From Bacteroidota bacterium (lineage in GTDB: Bacteria > Bacteroidota > Ignavibacteria > Ignavibacteriales > Ignavibacteriaceae), in assembly GCA_022573715.1 (NCBI GenBank), contig JACZTL010000002.1, positions 124,001-188,000 on the forward strand: DNA of 64,000 nt, in the 5' to 3' direction. Below the pieces are notes generated by a model. That model was given only the letters and a program-made list of their open reading frames with translations, did not search any database and was not told the origin of the DNA. The position numbers and the translations under genes were made by a program. Below, piece by piece: positions 55,174-64,000 of this stretch (positions within the stretch are counted from its first letter, which is position 1; each line of letters opens with the position of its first letter).

Positions 55174-55989
55174 TTATAAAATAATATTAAGTAGAATAGA
55201 AAATCCGGCTGTAAATAGTCCAATACCAATTAATTTTTTTAATGTTTTTTCCGATAATTTTAAGTTTAAATGATTTCCTAAAAAAGCCCCCAGAATAAAG
55301 CCAATAACAATCGGGATGCTGTAATAAAAGTCCAAATGTCCTAAATAAAAATGACTAATACTTCCTGTTAAGCTTGTAAAGACAATCATAAATATTGCTG
55401 TTGCAGCAGCTACGGAAGGAGGAATATTAAACACGTTTACCATAATCGGAGTTTTTAAAAATCCTCCGCCAATACCAAATAGACCGGATATAATCCCGGC
55501 TAACGATCCAAATGTTCCGGTTAATAAATAACTCATTCTGTATTGTATATCTTTTGTTGTACGTGTAATAGCGGGATTTAATTTATTTAGCTTTTTAAAT
55601 ATTCCCAGCCTATTATCTTCTGATGTATCCGTAGATGTTTTTCTGAACATACTAAAACCAACTATTGTTACAAATACTGCAAACACAATTTCCAAAACAT
55701 TCAGGGCAAGAACAGAGGTTAAATATGCACCAAGAATTGTACCTATAACGGTAGGAATTTCAAGAGTGATTCCAGCCTTGTAATCAATTTTTTTTCTTTT
55801 ATGGTTAAAGTAAGATGAAACAAGTGAACCCGGAAATAAAGCCAAAATAACAGAACCGACAGCAACATTTATTGGTAAATTAAAACCAATAACCAAAATA
55901 GGAATCATAAAAATACCGCCGCCGAAACCTACAATTGTTCCAAAAGCAGCAAATAATGAAGCCAATAATAATATTAAAATGAATTCCAT
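55174..55989 (-). CDS. TauE/SafE-family sulfite exporter-like permease
   Basis: A 271-residue permease with about eight helices and the repeated TauE/SafE signature: AFGTIVGFGGGIFMIPIL near residues 15-32 and GIISGLFGIGGGFLKTPIM near residues 163-181. Members export or import sulfite, sulfoacetate or other organosulfonate anions. Transcribed leftward, convergent with the rhomboid gene. Substrate not predictable from sequence. Confidence 0.88.
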   Translation of the reverse strand: MEFILILLLASLFAAFGTIVGFGGGIFMIPILVIGFNLPINVAVGSVILALFPGSLVSSYFNHKRKKIDYKAGITLEIPTVIGTILGAYLTSVLALNVLEIVFAVFVTIVGFSMFRKTSTDTSEDNRLGIFKKLNKLNPAITRTTKDIQYRMSYLLTGTFGSLAGIISGLFGIGGGFLKTPIMVNVFNIPPSVAAATAIFMIVFTSLTGSISHFYLGHLDFYYSIPIVIGFILGAFLGNHLNLKLSEKTLKKLIGIGLFTAGFSILLNIIL

Positions 55990-56049
55990 AAAGGCAATAA
56001 AATGAAAAAAAATGTGGTATTAAACTACTTAAAAGGAACAAAACATAAA

Positions 56050-56179
56050 ATTCTTTATATTGGGAATAATTGATTGAAAACTTATTGAATTTACCGATGA
56101 TGAAAACAAAATGCTTAAAAACAGAGCAGAATCAGAATCTTTATTTGATATAGTTTTAGATTATATATATAGAATTTAA
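56050..56179 (+). pseudogene. Possible relic of a malate/lactate dehydrogenase C-terminus
   Basis: The segment can be read, allowing one base loss near 56075, as GNN-IE-LIEFTDDENKMLKN followed by RAESESLFDIVLDYI, which is the type of C-terminal helix found in malate and lactate dehydrogenases (GxxGIEKIIE...LTDDEKxxLxxSAESV). Stop at 56177-56179. The rest of such a gene is absent upstream, where the TauE/SafE gene lies on the other strand. Weak similarity judged by eye. Confidence 0.3.
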
Positions 56180-56208
56180 ATATAAACTAACAGAGAAAAC
56201 TTTATATT

Positions 56209-59200
56209 ATGGAAAGAAAGAAAGTAACAATTGACGGAAACGAAGCTGCGGCATATATAGCTTACCATATTAACGAAGTAATAGCAATTTATCCTATCAC
56301 ACCATCATCAAATATGGGCGAGTGGTCAGATACTTGGTCTGTGAAAGGCGAGAAAAATATTTGGAACGATGTACCCATTGTTACAGAAATGCAAAGTGAA
56401 GGCGGTGCTTCCGGTGCAGTACACGGTGCTTTACAAACAGGAGCTTTGACAACAACATTTACATCTTCACAGGGGCTTCTTCTTATGCTTCCCAATATGT
56501 TTAAAATTGCGGGTGAATTAACATCAACTGTATTTAACGTAGCAGCTAGATCCATTGCCGCCCAGGCATTATCTATTTTCGGAGATCATAGCGATGTAAT
56601 GGCTGCAAGGTCAACAGGTTATGCAATGCTGTGTTCAAATTCAATACAAGAAGTTATGGACTTTACCTTAATTGCACAAGCCGCAACATTAGAGACAAGG
56701 ATTCCTTTCCTCCACTTTTTTGACGGTTTCAGATCATCTCACGAAGTAAAAAAAATTGAACAGCTTACACTTGATGATATGCGTGCCATGATAGACGATG
56801 ACCTGGTTTTAGCCCATAGGGGAAGAGCTTTGAATCCGGATAATCCTTTTATAAGAGGGACTTCACAAAATCCTGATGTTTATTTTCAGGCTAGGGAAAC
56901 AGTAAATCCTTACTATTTAAAATGTCCTGATATAGTTCAAAAGCAAATGGACAAATTTTCAAAGATAGTAGGAAGACAATATCATCTATTTGATTATGTT
57001 GGCGCACCTGATGCGGAAAGGATAATTATAATTATGGGTTCGGGTGCAGAGGCTGTGGAAGAAACCGTTGATTACCTGACGGTTCAACAAGAGAAAGTCG
57101 GTTTGTTAAAAGTAAGATTATACAGACCATTCTCTATTGAACATTTCATCAAAGCTTTACCCAAAACCGTAAAATTTTTATCTGTTTTAGACAGAACAAA
57201 AGAACCGGGAGCCTCCGGTGAACCGATGTACTTAGATATAGTAAATGCTATTTCAGAAAGGTTTATGGATGGGACACTTCCTTTTACTTATCCAAAAATT
57301 ATAGGTGGAAGATATGGATTGTCATCAAAAGAATTTATTCCAGCTATGATTAAAGCCATTTATGACGAAATGAAAAAAAATAACCCCAAGAATCATTTTA
57401 CAATTGGTATTATTGACGATGTTACAAATACAAGTTTGGAATACGACCCAAAATTTTCAATTGAATCAGACGAAACTTTTAGAGGTAAATTCTACGGTTT
57501 GGGCTCTGATGGTACTGTAGGTGCTAATAAAAATTCTATTAAAATTATTGGCGAAGGAACAGATTATTATGCTCAGGGTTATTTTGTTTATGATTCAAAG
57601 AAAGCGGGTTCCACAACAATATCACATTTAAGATTTGGTCCGAAAGAAATAAAATCAACTTATCTTATTGATAAAGCTAATTTTATTGCCTGCCATCAGC
57701 ATGTATTTTTAGAAATATTTGACATGCTTGAAGATGCAATGGAAGGTGCAACATTTCTATTGAACACTCAATTGTCGAAAGATAAAGTATGGGATTCATT
57801 ACCTCAAAAGGTACAGGAAGACTTGATTGAAAAAAAGATGAACCTTTACATTATTGATGCCTATAAAGTTGCACACGCAACCGGAATGGGTACAAGAATA
57901 AATACAATTATGCAAACATGTTTCTTTGCAATTTCAAATATAATTGAAAAAGAGAAAGCTATTGAAATGATCAAAAATTCAATAAAGAAAACTTATGGTG
58001 CAAAGGGTGAAAAGATTGTAGAAATGAATTTTGCCGCTGTAGATCAAACACTTGTTAATTTATTTAAAGTTGAAGTACCAAAAGAAGTTACCAGTAGAAC
58101 TGAAATAAATGCTTCAGTATCTGAAAAAGCTCCCAAATTTGTAAGAAATATTATTGCCAAAATGATTGCAGGCAAAGGAGACACCATACCCGTAAGCCAA
58201 CTGCCTGCTGATGGTACTTACATCTCCGGTACAACACAATGGGAAAAAAGAAATATTGCCTTAGAGATTCCTGTTTGGGATCCGGATATTTGTATTCAGT
58301 GTAATAAATGTGTAATTGTATGTCCGCATGCTACTATAAGAGCAAAAATTTACGAAGAAGATCAATTAAAAGATGCTCCCAAAGAATTTAAATACATTAA
58401 ATTCAAAGCAAAAGATTACGGGGAAAATCTTTTGTATTCACTTCAGGTTGCAGCTGAAGATTGTACAGGCTGCGAAATCTGTGTGGATGTTTGTCCTGTA
58501 AAGAACAAAAGCGATACTCGTCTGAAAGCTATAAACATGTACGAACAAATACCTTTAAGAGAGAAGGAAAGAGAAAATTGGGATTTCTTTTTGTCTTTAC
58601 CTGAGCTTGACAGAACAAAAGTTAATTTAACTAAGGTTAAAGATTCACAGTTCTTAGAACCATTGTTCGAATTTTCAAGTGCTTGTTTAGGTTGCGGTGA
58701 AACACCATATATAAAACTTGTCACTCAAATGTTCGGTGACAGAGCAGTTATCGCAAACGCAACAGGATGTTCTTCTATTTATGGCGGTAATCTCCCAACA
58801 ACTCCATGGTCAGTAAACAAAGACGGAAGAGGACCTGCATGGAATAACTCTTTGTTTGAAGATAACGCTGAATTTGGTCTTGGTTTTAGATTGGCAATTG
58901 ATAAACACCAAGAACATGCAAAAACATTACTAACTACATTTTCTAATGAAATAGGTGATGAACTAATTAATAATATACTGAACAATGAGCAAAAAGACGA
59001 AGCAGGCATTTATGAACAACGCGGATATGTTGATACTTTAAATAATAAACTAAATGATCAGTTAAAGAATTCTTCTAACGGTAGAACCGCCGATATAAAA
59101 CAGCTTTTATCTCTTTCCAATTATTTAGTTAAAAAATCTGTTTGGATTATTGGCGGCGACGGATGGGCTTATGATATAGGTTTTGGCGGATTAGATCACG

Positions 59201-59844
59201 TATTAGCTTCAGGTAAAAATGTAAATATTCTTGTTCTTGATACAGAGGTTTATTCTAATACCGGCGGACAGATGTCAAAATCTACTCCAAGAGCTGCAGT
59301 TGCCAAATTTGCTTCAGCAGGTAAATCCGTAGCCAAAAAAGACCTAGGAATTATGGCAATATCTTACGGTAGTGTTTATGTCGCTAAAGTTGCTCTCGGA
59401 GCGAATGACACACAAACAGTAAGAGCATTCTTAGAGGCTGAAGCATACGACGGTCCTTCATTAATAATTGCATACAGCCATTGTATTGCACACGGAATAA
59501 ATATGGGACTTGCAATGCATAACCAAAAAGCTGCTGTAGATTCCGGTTATTGGCAATTGTACAGATATAATCCTGATTTAGTAAAAGAAGGTAAAAATCC
59601 TTTTAAGCTTGAATCAAAAGGATTAAAGATTCCATTTGAAGATTATGCATATATGGAAACAAGATATAAAATGCTCACAAAGTCTCATCCCGAAAGAGCA
59701 AAAAGATTAATGAAAGAAGCGCAAAAAGATGTTGAAGAAAAATGGAATATGTATGAGCAGTTAAACTCTTTTAAACCTCTTAAAATAGAAAAGGAAGAAA
59801 ATATCCAGGAAAATGAAAAAAAATTTAACAATGTAATAAGATGA
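56209..59844 (+). CDS. nifJ: Pyruvate:ferredoxin (flavodoxin) oxidoreductase
   Basis: A 1211-residue single-chain PFOR. N-terminal domain with YPITPSSNMGE (residues 26-36), a coenzyme-A-handling middle, the ferredoxin domain CIQCNKCVIVCPHA (about 699-712) and CTGCEICVDVCPVK (about 755-768), and a TPP domain with CLGCGETPY, NATGCSSIYGGN, GGDGWAYDIGFGG and VYSNTGGQMSKSTPR. It converts pyruvate and CoA to acetyl-CoA and CO2, reducing ferredoxin. Its TGA stop overlaps the ATG of the following pseudogene by 3 bases, showing the two were translationally coupled. Confidence 0.96.
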   Translation: MERKKVTIDGNEAAAYIAYHINEVIAIYPITPSSNMGEWSDTWSVKGEKNIWNDVPIVTEMQSEGGASGAVHGALQTGALTTTFTSSQGLLLMLPNMFKIAGELTSTVFNVAARSIAAQALSIFGDHSDVMAARSTGYAMLCSNSIQEVMDFTLIAQAATLETRIPFLHFFDGFRSSHEVKKIEQLTLDDMRAMIDDDLVLAHRGRALNPDNPFIRGTSQNPDVYFQARETVNPYYLKCPDIVQKQMDKFSKIVGRQYHLFDYVGAPDAERIIIIMGSGAEAVEETVDYLTVQQEKVGLLKVRLYRPFSIEHFIKALPKTVKFLSVLDRTKEPGASGEPMYLDIVNAISERFMDGTLPFTYPKIIGGRYGLSSKEFIPAMIKAIYDEMKKNNPKNHFTIGIIDDVTNTSLEYDPKFSIESDETFRGKFYGLGSDGTVGANKNSIKIIGEGTDYYAQGYFVYDSKKAGSTTISHLRFGPKEIKSTYLIDKANFIACHQHVFLEIFDMLEDAMEGATFLLNTQLSKDKVWDSLPQKVQEDLIEKKMNLYIIDAYKVAHATGMGTRINTIMQTCFFAISNIIEKEKAIEMIKNSIKKTYGAKGEKIVEMNFAAVDQTLVNLFKVEVPKEVTSRTEINASVSEKAPKFVRNIIAKMIAGKGDTIPVSQLPADGTYISGTTQWEKRNIALEIPVWDPDICIQCNKCVIVCPHATIRAKIYEEDQLKDAPKEFKYIKFKAKDYGENLLYSLQVAAEDCTGCEICVDVCPVKNKSDTRLKAINMYEQIPLREKERENWDFFLSLPELDRTKVNLTKVKDSQFLEPLFEFSSACLGCGETPYIKLVTQMFGDRAVIANATGCSSIYGGNLPTTPWSVNKDGRGPAWNNSLFEDNAEFGLGFRLAIDKHQEHAKTLLTTFSNEIGDELINNILNNEQKDEAGIYEQRGYVDTLNNKLNDQLKNSSNGRTADIKQLLSLSNYLVKKSVWIIGGDGWAYDIGFGGLDHVLASGKNVNILVLDTEVYSNTGGQMSKSTPRAAVAKFASAGKSVAKKDLGIMAISYGSVYVAKVALGANDTQTVRAFLEAEAYDGPSLIIAYSHCIAHGINMGLAMHNQKAAVDSGYWQLYRYNPDLVKEGKNPFKLESKGLKIPFEDYAYMETRYKMLTKSHPERAKRLMKEAQKDVEEKWNMYEQLNSFKPLKIEKEENIQENEKKFNNVIR

Positions 59845-60084
59845 AATTAGTAACAAAATATTTAGGACTTGATTTAAAAAATCCGATTATTCCTTCTGCC
59901 GGACCCTTATTAAAAGAAATTGACCACAAAAAAACTGTTTTAATAAAATTGTTTTACTGGGGTGAAGAACATTAATATGAATCGCTTGATCAAATGAGGG
60001 GGAAGTATTAGTTATAAAAATGTTGCGGATCCTTCTCAATTTGAAAGAGTAAATTATATAAGTGTATTAAATTCATATAAATAA
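59841..60084 (+). pseudogene. Remnant of a dihydroorotate-dehydrogenase-like gene
   Basis: The first 28 codons read MKLVTKYLGLDLKNPIIPSA and on to GPLLKEID, the N-terminus of dihydroorotate-dehydrogenase-like proteins. Then, after an internal deletion of roughly 240 codons, comes the family C-terminus: GEEH, a stop TAA, YESLDQMRG, a +1 shift in a run of five G (59998-60002), and SISYKNVADPSQFERVNY to a final stop at 60082-60084. The deletion, stop and frameshift make it a pseudogene. Such a gene commonly follows nifJ in this lineage. Confidence 0.8.
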
Positions 60085-60223
60085 AGTTACCTTGCTTTTT
60101 AGGTTTTATCACTTTTTACAAAAGTCTTTTCTTATTAAGTGCTTTTTATCACAACTATTTTATTTGTTTTTCTTTTGTTTTGTTAATACATATATTTATT
60201 CAATATTTTAGTCGGAGGATTTT

Positions 60224-60829
60224 TTGAGTGATATAATTGAAAGAGCAAAAGAATATGTTACAGAATATCTATCAAATTATTTAAGTACAGATTATAACTA
60301 TCATTGTATTAACCATACTTTAGATGTAGTAAAAAATACAGAAGAGATTGGAAGAGGTTCATTTTTATCAGAAAAAGAATTTGATATAGTTATACTTGCC
60401 GCCTGGTTTCACGATGTAGGTTATAGTAAAGGGGGAAATGGGCATGAAAAAACAAGTATTGATATTGCTGAAAAATTTTTAATTGCTAATATTTTTTTAA
60501 TTGAAGATATTGAACACGTTAAAAAATGCATTGAAGCAACAATATTATCCCACGTTCCAAATTCTCTTCTAGAAGAGATATTATCGGACGCTGATATTTT
60601 GCATATTGGTAAAGAAGTTTATTTAGAGAAAGCTGAACTGTTACGCAAAGAACTTAAACAAAATCAGAATAAAAATTATTCTGATGACGAATGGATAAAG
60701 AATAATATAGAGTTTTTAACAAAACATAATTTTTATACAAAATATGCAAAAACAAATTATGGACTGCAAAGAATAAAAAACATAGAGAAATTAAAAAATC
60801 AATTAAATAAATTAGTTGGAAAGGATTAG
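60224..60829 (+). CDS. HD-domain metal-dependent phosphohydrolase
   Basis: A 201-residue HD protein: His27/His31 (NYHCINHT), His63-Asp64 (AAWFHDVGYS), His109 and the Asp122/Asp124 segment SDADILH provide metal ligands. The start is TTG 60224 with GGAGG 4-8 bases upstream. In most Bacteroidota this domain is fused to a C-terminal DUF5706 membrane domain; here it ends in a Lys-rich linker at 60829 and the DUF5706 part starts separately 4 bp later in another frame. HD enzymes of this kind cleave nucleotides or cyclic nucleotides; substrate unknown. Confidence 0.88.
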   Translation: MSDIIERAKEYVTEYLSNYLSTDYNYHCINHTLDVVKNTEEIGRGSFLSEKEFDIVILAAWFHDVGYSKGGNGHEKTSIDIAEKFLIANIFLIEDIEHVKKCIEATILSHVPNSLLEEILSDADILHIGKEVYLEKAELLRKELKQNQNKNYSDDEWIKNNIEFLTKHNFYTKYAKTNYGLQRIKNIEKLKNQLNKLVGKD

Positions 60830-60833
60830 TATT

Positions 60834-61424
60834 ATGAATGAAGAAGAAAATATTCAAAATAATATCGAGATAAAAGGTAAACAAAAAAAGAAAAACAAAA
60901 CCGACCGAGGCATTGAAACTTTATTCAGAATAACTTCCAGAAATCATTTAAATTTAAGTGCTATTGCAGACAGAAAAGCAAATATATTAATTAGTATAAA
61001 TGCCGTCATAATTTCAATAATATTATCAGTTGTAATTAGAAGAATCGGCGGAGAGCAAGAACTTATTATCCCCTCCATTATTTTATTGATTGTTTGCGTT
61101 GTTACTATAGTTTTTGCAACTATAGCTACGCGTCCGAAAGTATCATCTGGCTATATAACCCAAGAAGATATTAAACAAAAGAAAGGCAACCTTCTTTTTT
61201 TTGGTAACTTTTATAAAATGTCTTTAGACGAATATGAAAAAGCAATGACTGTAGTAATGAACGACAGAGAATATCTTTATTTAAGTATGATTAGAGATAT
61301 TTATGCTGTTGGAGCCGTTCTAATTAGAAAATATAAATACCTGAAAATTGCATATAACATTTTTATGTACGGATTAATTATAGCTGTTATATCGTTTCTT
61401 TTAGAGATGGTTCATTTTATTTAA
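60834..61424 (+). CDS. DUF5706 (Pycsar-effector-like) membrane protein
   Basis: 196 residues from ATG 60834 (AAAGG about 9 bp upstream; a TTG at 60816 overlapping the previous gene is less likely). The core LFRITSRNHLNLSAIADRKANILIS, split around residues 30-54, FATIATRPKVSSG and NLLFFGNFYKMSLDEY are the DUF5706 signature. Two central helices (about 51-70 and 77-97) and one C-terminal helix (about 170-192). DUF5706 proteins include the Pycsar antiphage effector PycTM that disrupts membranes on binding cyclic UMP/CMP. No cyclase is nearby, so a housekeeping signalling role with the HD enzyme is more likely. Confidence 0.85.
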   Translation: MNEEENIQNNIEIKGKQKKKNKTDRGIETLFRITSRNHLNLSAIADRKANILISINAVIISIILSVVIRRIGGEQELIIPSIILLIVCVVTIVFATIATRPKVSSGYITQEDIKQKKGNLLFFGNFYKMSLDEYEKAMTVVMNDREYLYLSMIRDIYAVGAVLIRKYKYLKIAYNIFMYGLIIAVISFLLEMVHFI

Positions 61425-61460
61425 TAAGATTAATTATTCAACTACCCAAGGTAATTTCTA

Positions 61461-61955
61461 TTGAAAAATTTATGCTTGCTTAGACATGCTAAATCCAGTT
61501 GGAAATTACGCTCACTTGATGATTTTGACAGACCGCTTAACAATAGAGGAATAAGAGATGCACCATTTATGGGTGAGATATTATTAAAGAAAAACATTTT
61601 TCCTGAATTAATCATTTCAAGTCCTGCACTAAGAGCAATAACTACAGCGAAAATAATAGCAGAGAAATTGAAATATCCTGTTTCAAATATTAAAAAAGAC
61701 AAAAATATTTATGAAGCAAGTGCATTAGATTTACTTAGTGTTATAAAACAGACAAATAATAAACTTAAATTCCTAATGCTTGTTGGGCATAACCCCGGAA
61801 TTACGTATTTAATTAATCTTATTTCCGATAAAAGATTAGATAATCTTCCGACTGCAGGAATAGTTTGTTTAAAAAAAGAAGTAGATAGCTGGGAAGAGAT
61901 TGATGATAAATGGTCGTTTGAGTTTATTGAATACCCTAAGAAATATAAACGTTAA
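61461..61955 (+). CDS. sixA: SixA-type histidine phosphatase
   Basis: A 164-residue protein of the small histidine-phosphatase superfamily: LLRHAKSSW (catalytic His8 in RHA), SSPALRAITTAKII and VGHNPGI with the second His. Small size and the RHAKS motif match SixA, which dephosphorylates phosphohistidine proteins. The start is TTG 61461; no other start fits the motif spacing. It is followed after 9 bp by ppk1, a frequent pairing that suggests links between phosphohistidine signalling and polyphosphate. Confidence 0.88.
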   Translation: MKNLCLLRHAKSSWKLRSLDDFDRPLNNRGIRDAPFMGEILLKKNIFPELIISSPALRAITTAKIIAEKLKYPVSNIKKDKNIYEASALDLLSVIKQTNNKLKFLMLVGHNPGITYLINLISDKRLDNLPTAGIVCLKKEVDSWEEIDDKWSFEFIEYPKKYKR

Positions 61956-61964
61956 ATTTTGCAG

Positions 61965-64000
61965 ATGAATATTAGCAGTTATTTTAACCGAGAAATTAGC
62001 TGGCTTTCTTTTAATTACCGTGTTTTACAAGAAGCTAAGGATAAATCCGTCCCTCTGTTCGAAAGGATAAAATTTTTAGCAATTTACTCTTCAAATTTAG
62101 ATGAATACTATAGAGTTAGAGTAGCATCGTTAAGAACACTTAACAACTTAAAAAGAAGTGAACACAAAAAATTATCGTTTAACCCGGAAGTTCTGTTAAA
62201 TCAAATCAATTATATTGTAACAAATCAGCAAATTGAATTCGGTAATATTTTTAGAAACGAAATAATTCCTTTACTAAATAAAAACAACATATTTATTTTT
62301 GATGAAAAAAGATTAAACAAACGTCAAAAAAAATTTCTTGATATTTATTTTGAAGAAGTACTAAAAGATTATTGTGCACCTACTTTTTTAGTCAACAAAA
62401 AAATAAATTTATTCCTTAATAATGATGCACTTTACCTCGTTGTTAAAATTAAAAAAAAGAATTTTGATAGAAGGAAACATAAACTTAAATACGCGCTGAT
62501 TGAAATACCCTCTAACCATCTTTCGAGATTTATCTTTTTCCCTAAATATCAAGGAAGACACAATTTTATTTTTTTAGATGATATTATTAGATATTGTCTG
62601 CTAAAGTTATTTCCGAACTACGATGTTTTTGATTCATATTCAATTAAACTTACAAGAGATGCTGAACTTTATATTGATGATGAATTTACAGGAAATTTAT
62701 TGGAAAAAATTAAATCAGGGCTTAGCAAAAGAACAACCGGTGTTCCGTCAAGATTTTTGTATGATGAAAATATGCCCGATGAATTTTTACAATTTATAAT
62801 TGATTATTTCAGGCTTGAGAAAAACGATCTAGTAAAAGGAGCCAGATATCATAACTTTAAAGACTTTTTTACTTTAAAAAACCCAACCAAAAGGTCTATG
62901 ATATATTCTCCACACCCTCCTTTACAAAGCAAATTCATTTCAGTTGACAAATCCTTTTTTAACTCTATAAGAAAAAAAGATATACTACTTCACTATCCAT
63001 ATCAATCATATAATTATGTCTTAAACTTTTTAAATGAAGCTGCTATGGACAAAAAAGTAAAAGAAATAAAAATAACTTTATATAGGGTAGCCTCCGATTC
63101 TGAAGTAGTAAACTCTTTAATAAAAGCCGTACAAAATGGAAAAAAAGTAACTGTGTTTGTAGAAGTAAAAGCTCGATTTGATGAAGAGTTAAATTTGTTT
63201 TGGGCTAAGGAAATGGAGGAAGCAGGTGTAAATGTTTTGTATAGTTTCCCCGGGTTAAAAGTACATGCTAAGCTATGTCTTATAAAAAGAATTGAAAATA
63301 AAGAAACAAAACATTATGCTTATTTAGCGACCGGAAATTTTAATGAGAAAACCTCTAAAATATATTCTGATTTTGGTTTTTTTACAACGGATGAGAGATT
63401 CATAAAAGATATAAGAAAAATATTTCAGTTTTTATCAAAACAGGAAAACCTTCAAACTACAAGACATTTGCTGACAGCACCAAATGGCCTAAGATTAGGA
63501 TTTGAAGCATTAATAGATAATGAAATTGCAAATGCAAAGAATGGTCTTCCGGCTTCAATAAAATTTAAAATAAATAATCTTGAAGATAAAAAGATGATTA
63601 GAAAGTTATACAAGGCTTCAAAAGCAGGTGTAAAAATTGATATGATTGTTAGAGGGATATGCTGCTTAAAACCCGGTATAAAAAATTTAAGTGAAAATAT
63701 TAAAGTATATAGTATTGTTGACAGGTACCTTGAACATAGCAGAATTTATATTTTCCATAATAATGGTGATGATAAAGTTTATCTTTCTTCTGCTGATTTG
63801 ATGAAAAGAAATTTAAGCAGAAGAATAGAAGTAGCTTTTCCTATATACAATAAATCTTTAAAAAAGATACTGAAAAAAATATTTGAAATTCAGTATAAGG
63901 ATAACGTTAAGTCCAGGATAATTAATGAATTTCAAGATAATCAATATAAAAGGGATGACACACACTCTAAACTGAGATCACAGTACGAGACATATAAGTA
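61965..64000 (+). CDS. ppk1: Polyphosphate kinase 1, 3' end cut by window
   Basis: 678 complete codons from ATG 61965 with no stop before the window end; PPK1 proteins are about 690-700 residues, so only a few codons are missing. N-terminal YFNREISWLSFNYRVLQEA and IYSSNLDEYYRVRV, then LHYPYQSYNYVLNFL, the phospholipase-D-like KVTVFVEVKARFDE, GLKVHAKLCLI with the His that is phosphorylated in the family, and LEHSRIYIF with the second His. It reversibly makes polyphosphate from ATP. It ends the HD-DUF5706-sixA-ppk1 run. Confidence 0.95.
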   Translation, partial: MNISSYFNREISWLSFNYRVLQEAKDKSVPLFERIKFLAIYSSNLDEYYRVRVASLRTLNNLKRSEHKKLSFNPEVLLNQINYIVTNQQIEFGNIFRNEIIPLLNKNNIFIFDEKRLNKRQKKFLDIYFEEVLKDYCAPTFLVNKKINLFLNNDALYLVVKIKKKNFDRRKHKLKYALIEIPSNHLSRFIFFPKYQGRHNFIFLDDIIRYCLLKLFPNYDVFDSYSIKLTRDAELYIDDEFTGNLLEKIKSGLSKRTTGVPSRFLYDENMPDEFLQFIIDYFRLEKNDLVKGARYHNFKDFFTLKNPTKRSMIYSPHPPLQSKFISVDKSFFNSIRKKDILLHYPYQSYNYVLNFLNEAAMDKKVKEIKITLYRVASDSEVVNSLIKAVQNGKKVTVFVEVKARFDEELNLFWAKEMEEAGVNVLYSFPGLKVHAKLCLIKRIENKETKHYAYLATGNFNEKTSKIYSDFGFFTTDERFIKDIRKIFQFLSKQENLQTTRHLLTAPNGLRLGFEALIDNEIANAKNGLPASIKFKINNLEDKKMIRKLYKASKAGVKIDMIVRGICCLKPGIKNLSENIKVYSIVDRYLEHSRIYIFHNNGDDKVYLSSADLMKRNLSRRIEVAFPIYNKSLKKILKKIFEIQYKDNVKSRIINEFQDNQYKRDDTHSKLRSQYETYK

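Noticed and set aside
60834-61424. Complete Pycsar antiphage system
   Set aside because: Only a DUF5706 effector-like protein is present; no pyrimidine cyclase gene is within the window, and the HD/DUF5706 combination is widespread outside defence loci.
1-64000. tRNA, rRNA or CRISPR arrays
   Set aside because: I looked for T-loop-like GGTTCGA segments, rRNA-like conserved stretches and evenly spaced direct repeats and found none that hold up.

Overview
The window is AT-rich and looks like chromosome from the Ignavibacteria / Bacteroidota-Chlorobiota lineage. The evidence is several very large secreted proteins ending in a type IX secretion (T9SS) type A sorting domain, a PorV-like outer-membrane protein, a carboxypeptidase-regulatory/TonB-dependent receptor, pyruvate:ferredoxin oxidoreductase, and a Bacteroidota-type inositol-phosphate synthase. 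This assignment is inference from protein families; no rRNA or tRNA is present.

Region 1 (1-20887) is an anaerobic purine/urate degradation locus of the selenium-linked type. Rightward genes: ygeY (5' end cut by the window), knotted carbamoyltransferase ygeW and two PLP enzymes standing where ygeX usually is. Leftward genes: carbamate kinase, ssnA, xdhD-type xanthine dehydrogenase, a ygfK lacking its flavin/NAD domain, a broken second ygfK start, and a separate two-subunit xanthine dehydrogenase (xdhAB). Two insertions break the locus. At 4845-7671 lies a cassette-like stretch (CPBP protease, HigBA, Phd/RelE) punctuated by attC-like sites and a carbamate kinase relic. At 15461-17161 lies a restriction-modification pair.

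Region 2 (21084-31512) is a compact leftward ten-gene run closed by a strong terminator: nucleotidyltransferase, MlaE, MlaF, MlaD, ATP-grasp enzyme, class III aminotransferase, CDP-alcohol phosphatidyltransferase, Gfo/Idh oxidoreductase, LPG-synthase-type membrane protein, HAD hydrolase and inositol-phosphate synthase (eleven proteins counting all three Mla subunits separately). I read it as a pathway that makes an inositol-derived lipid and moves it between membranes. The exact product is unknown and this is the best candidate for an undescribed system.

Region 3 (32254-53000) is cell-surface biology: a TonB-dependent receptor, a giant T9SS cargo gene interrupted by one in-frame TGA, a PorV-like protein, a heptaheme TPR cytochrome, a secreted amidase, and two further intact paralogues of the giant cargo protein in tandem. 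A terminator and a MITE-like palindromic element lie at 40233-40456.

Region 4 (53002-64000) holds MltF, rhomboid protease, TauE/SafE permease, nifJ flanked by gene relics (a dihydroorotate-dehydrogenase-like pseudogene after it and a possible malate dehydrogenase tail before it), then an HD phosphohydrolase and a separate DUF5706 (Pycsar-effector-like) membrane protein that are usually one fused protein, sixA, and ppk1 running off the window end.
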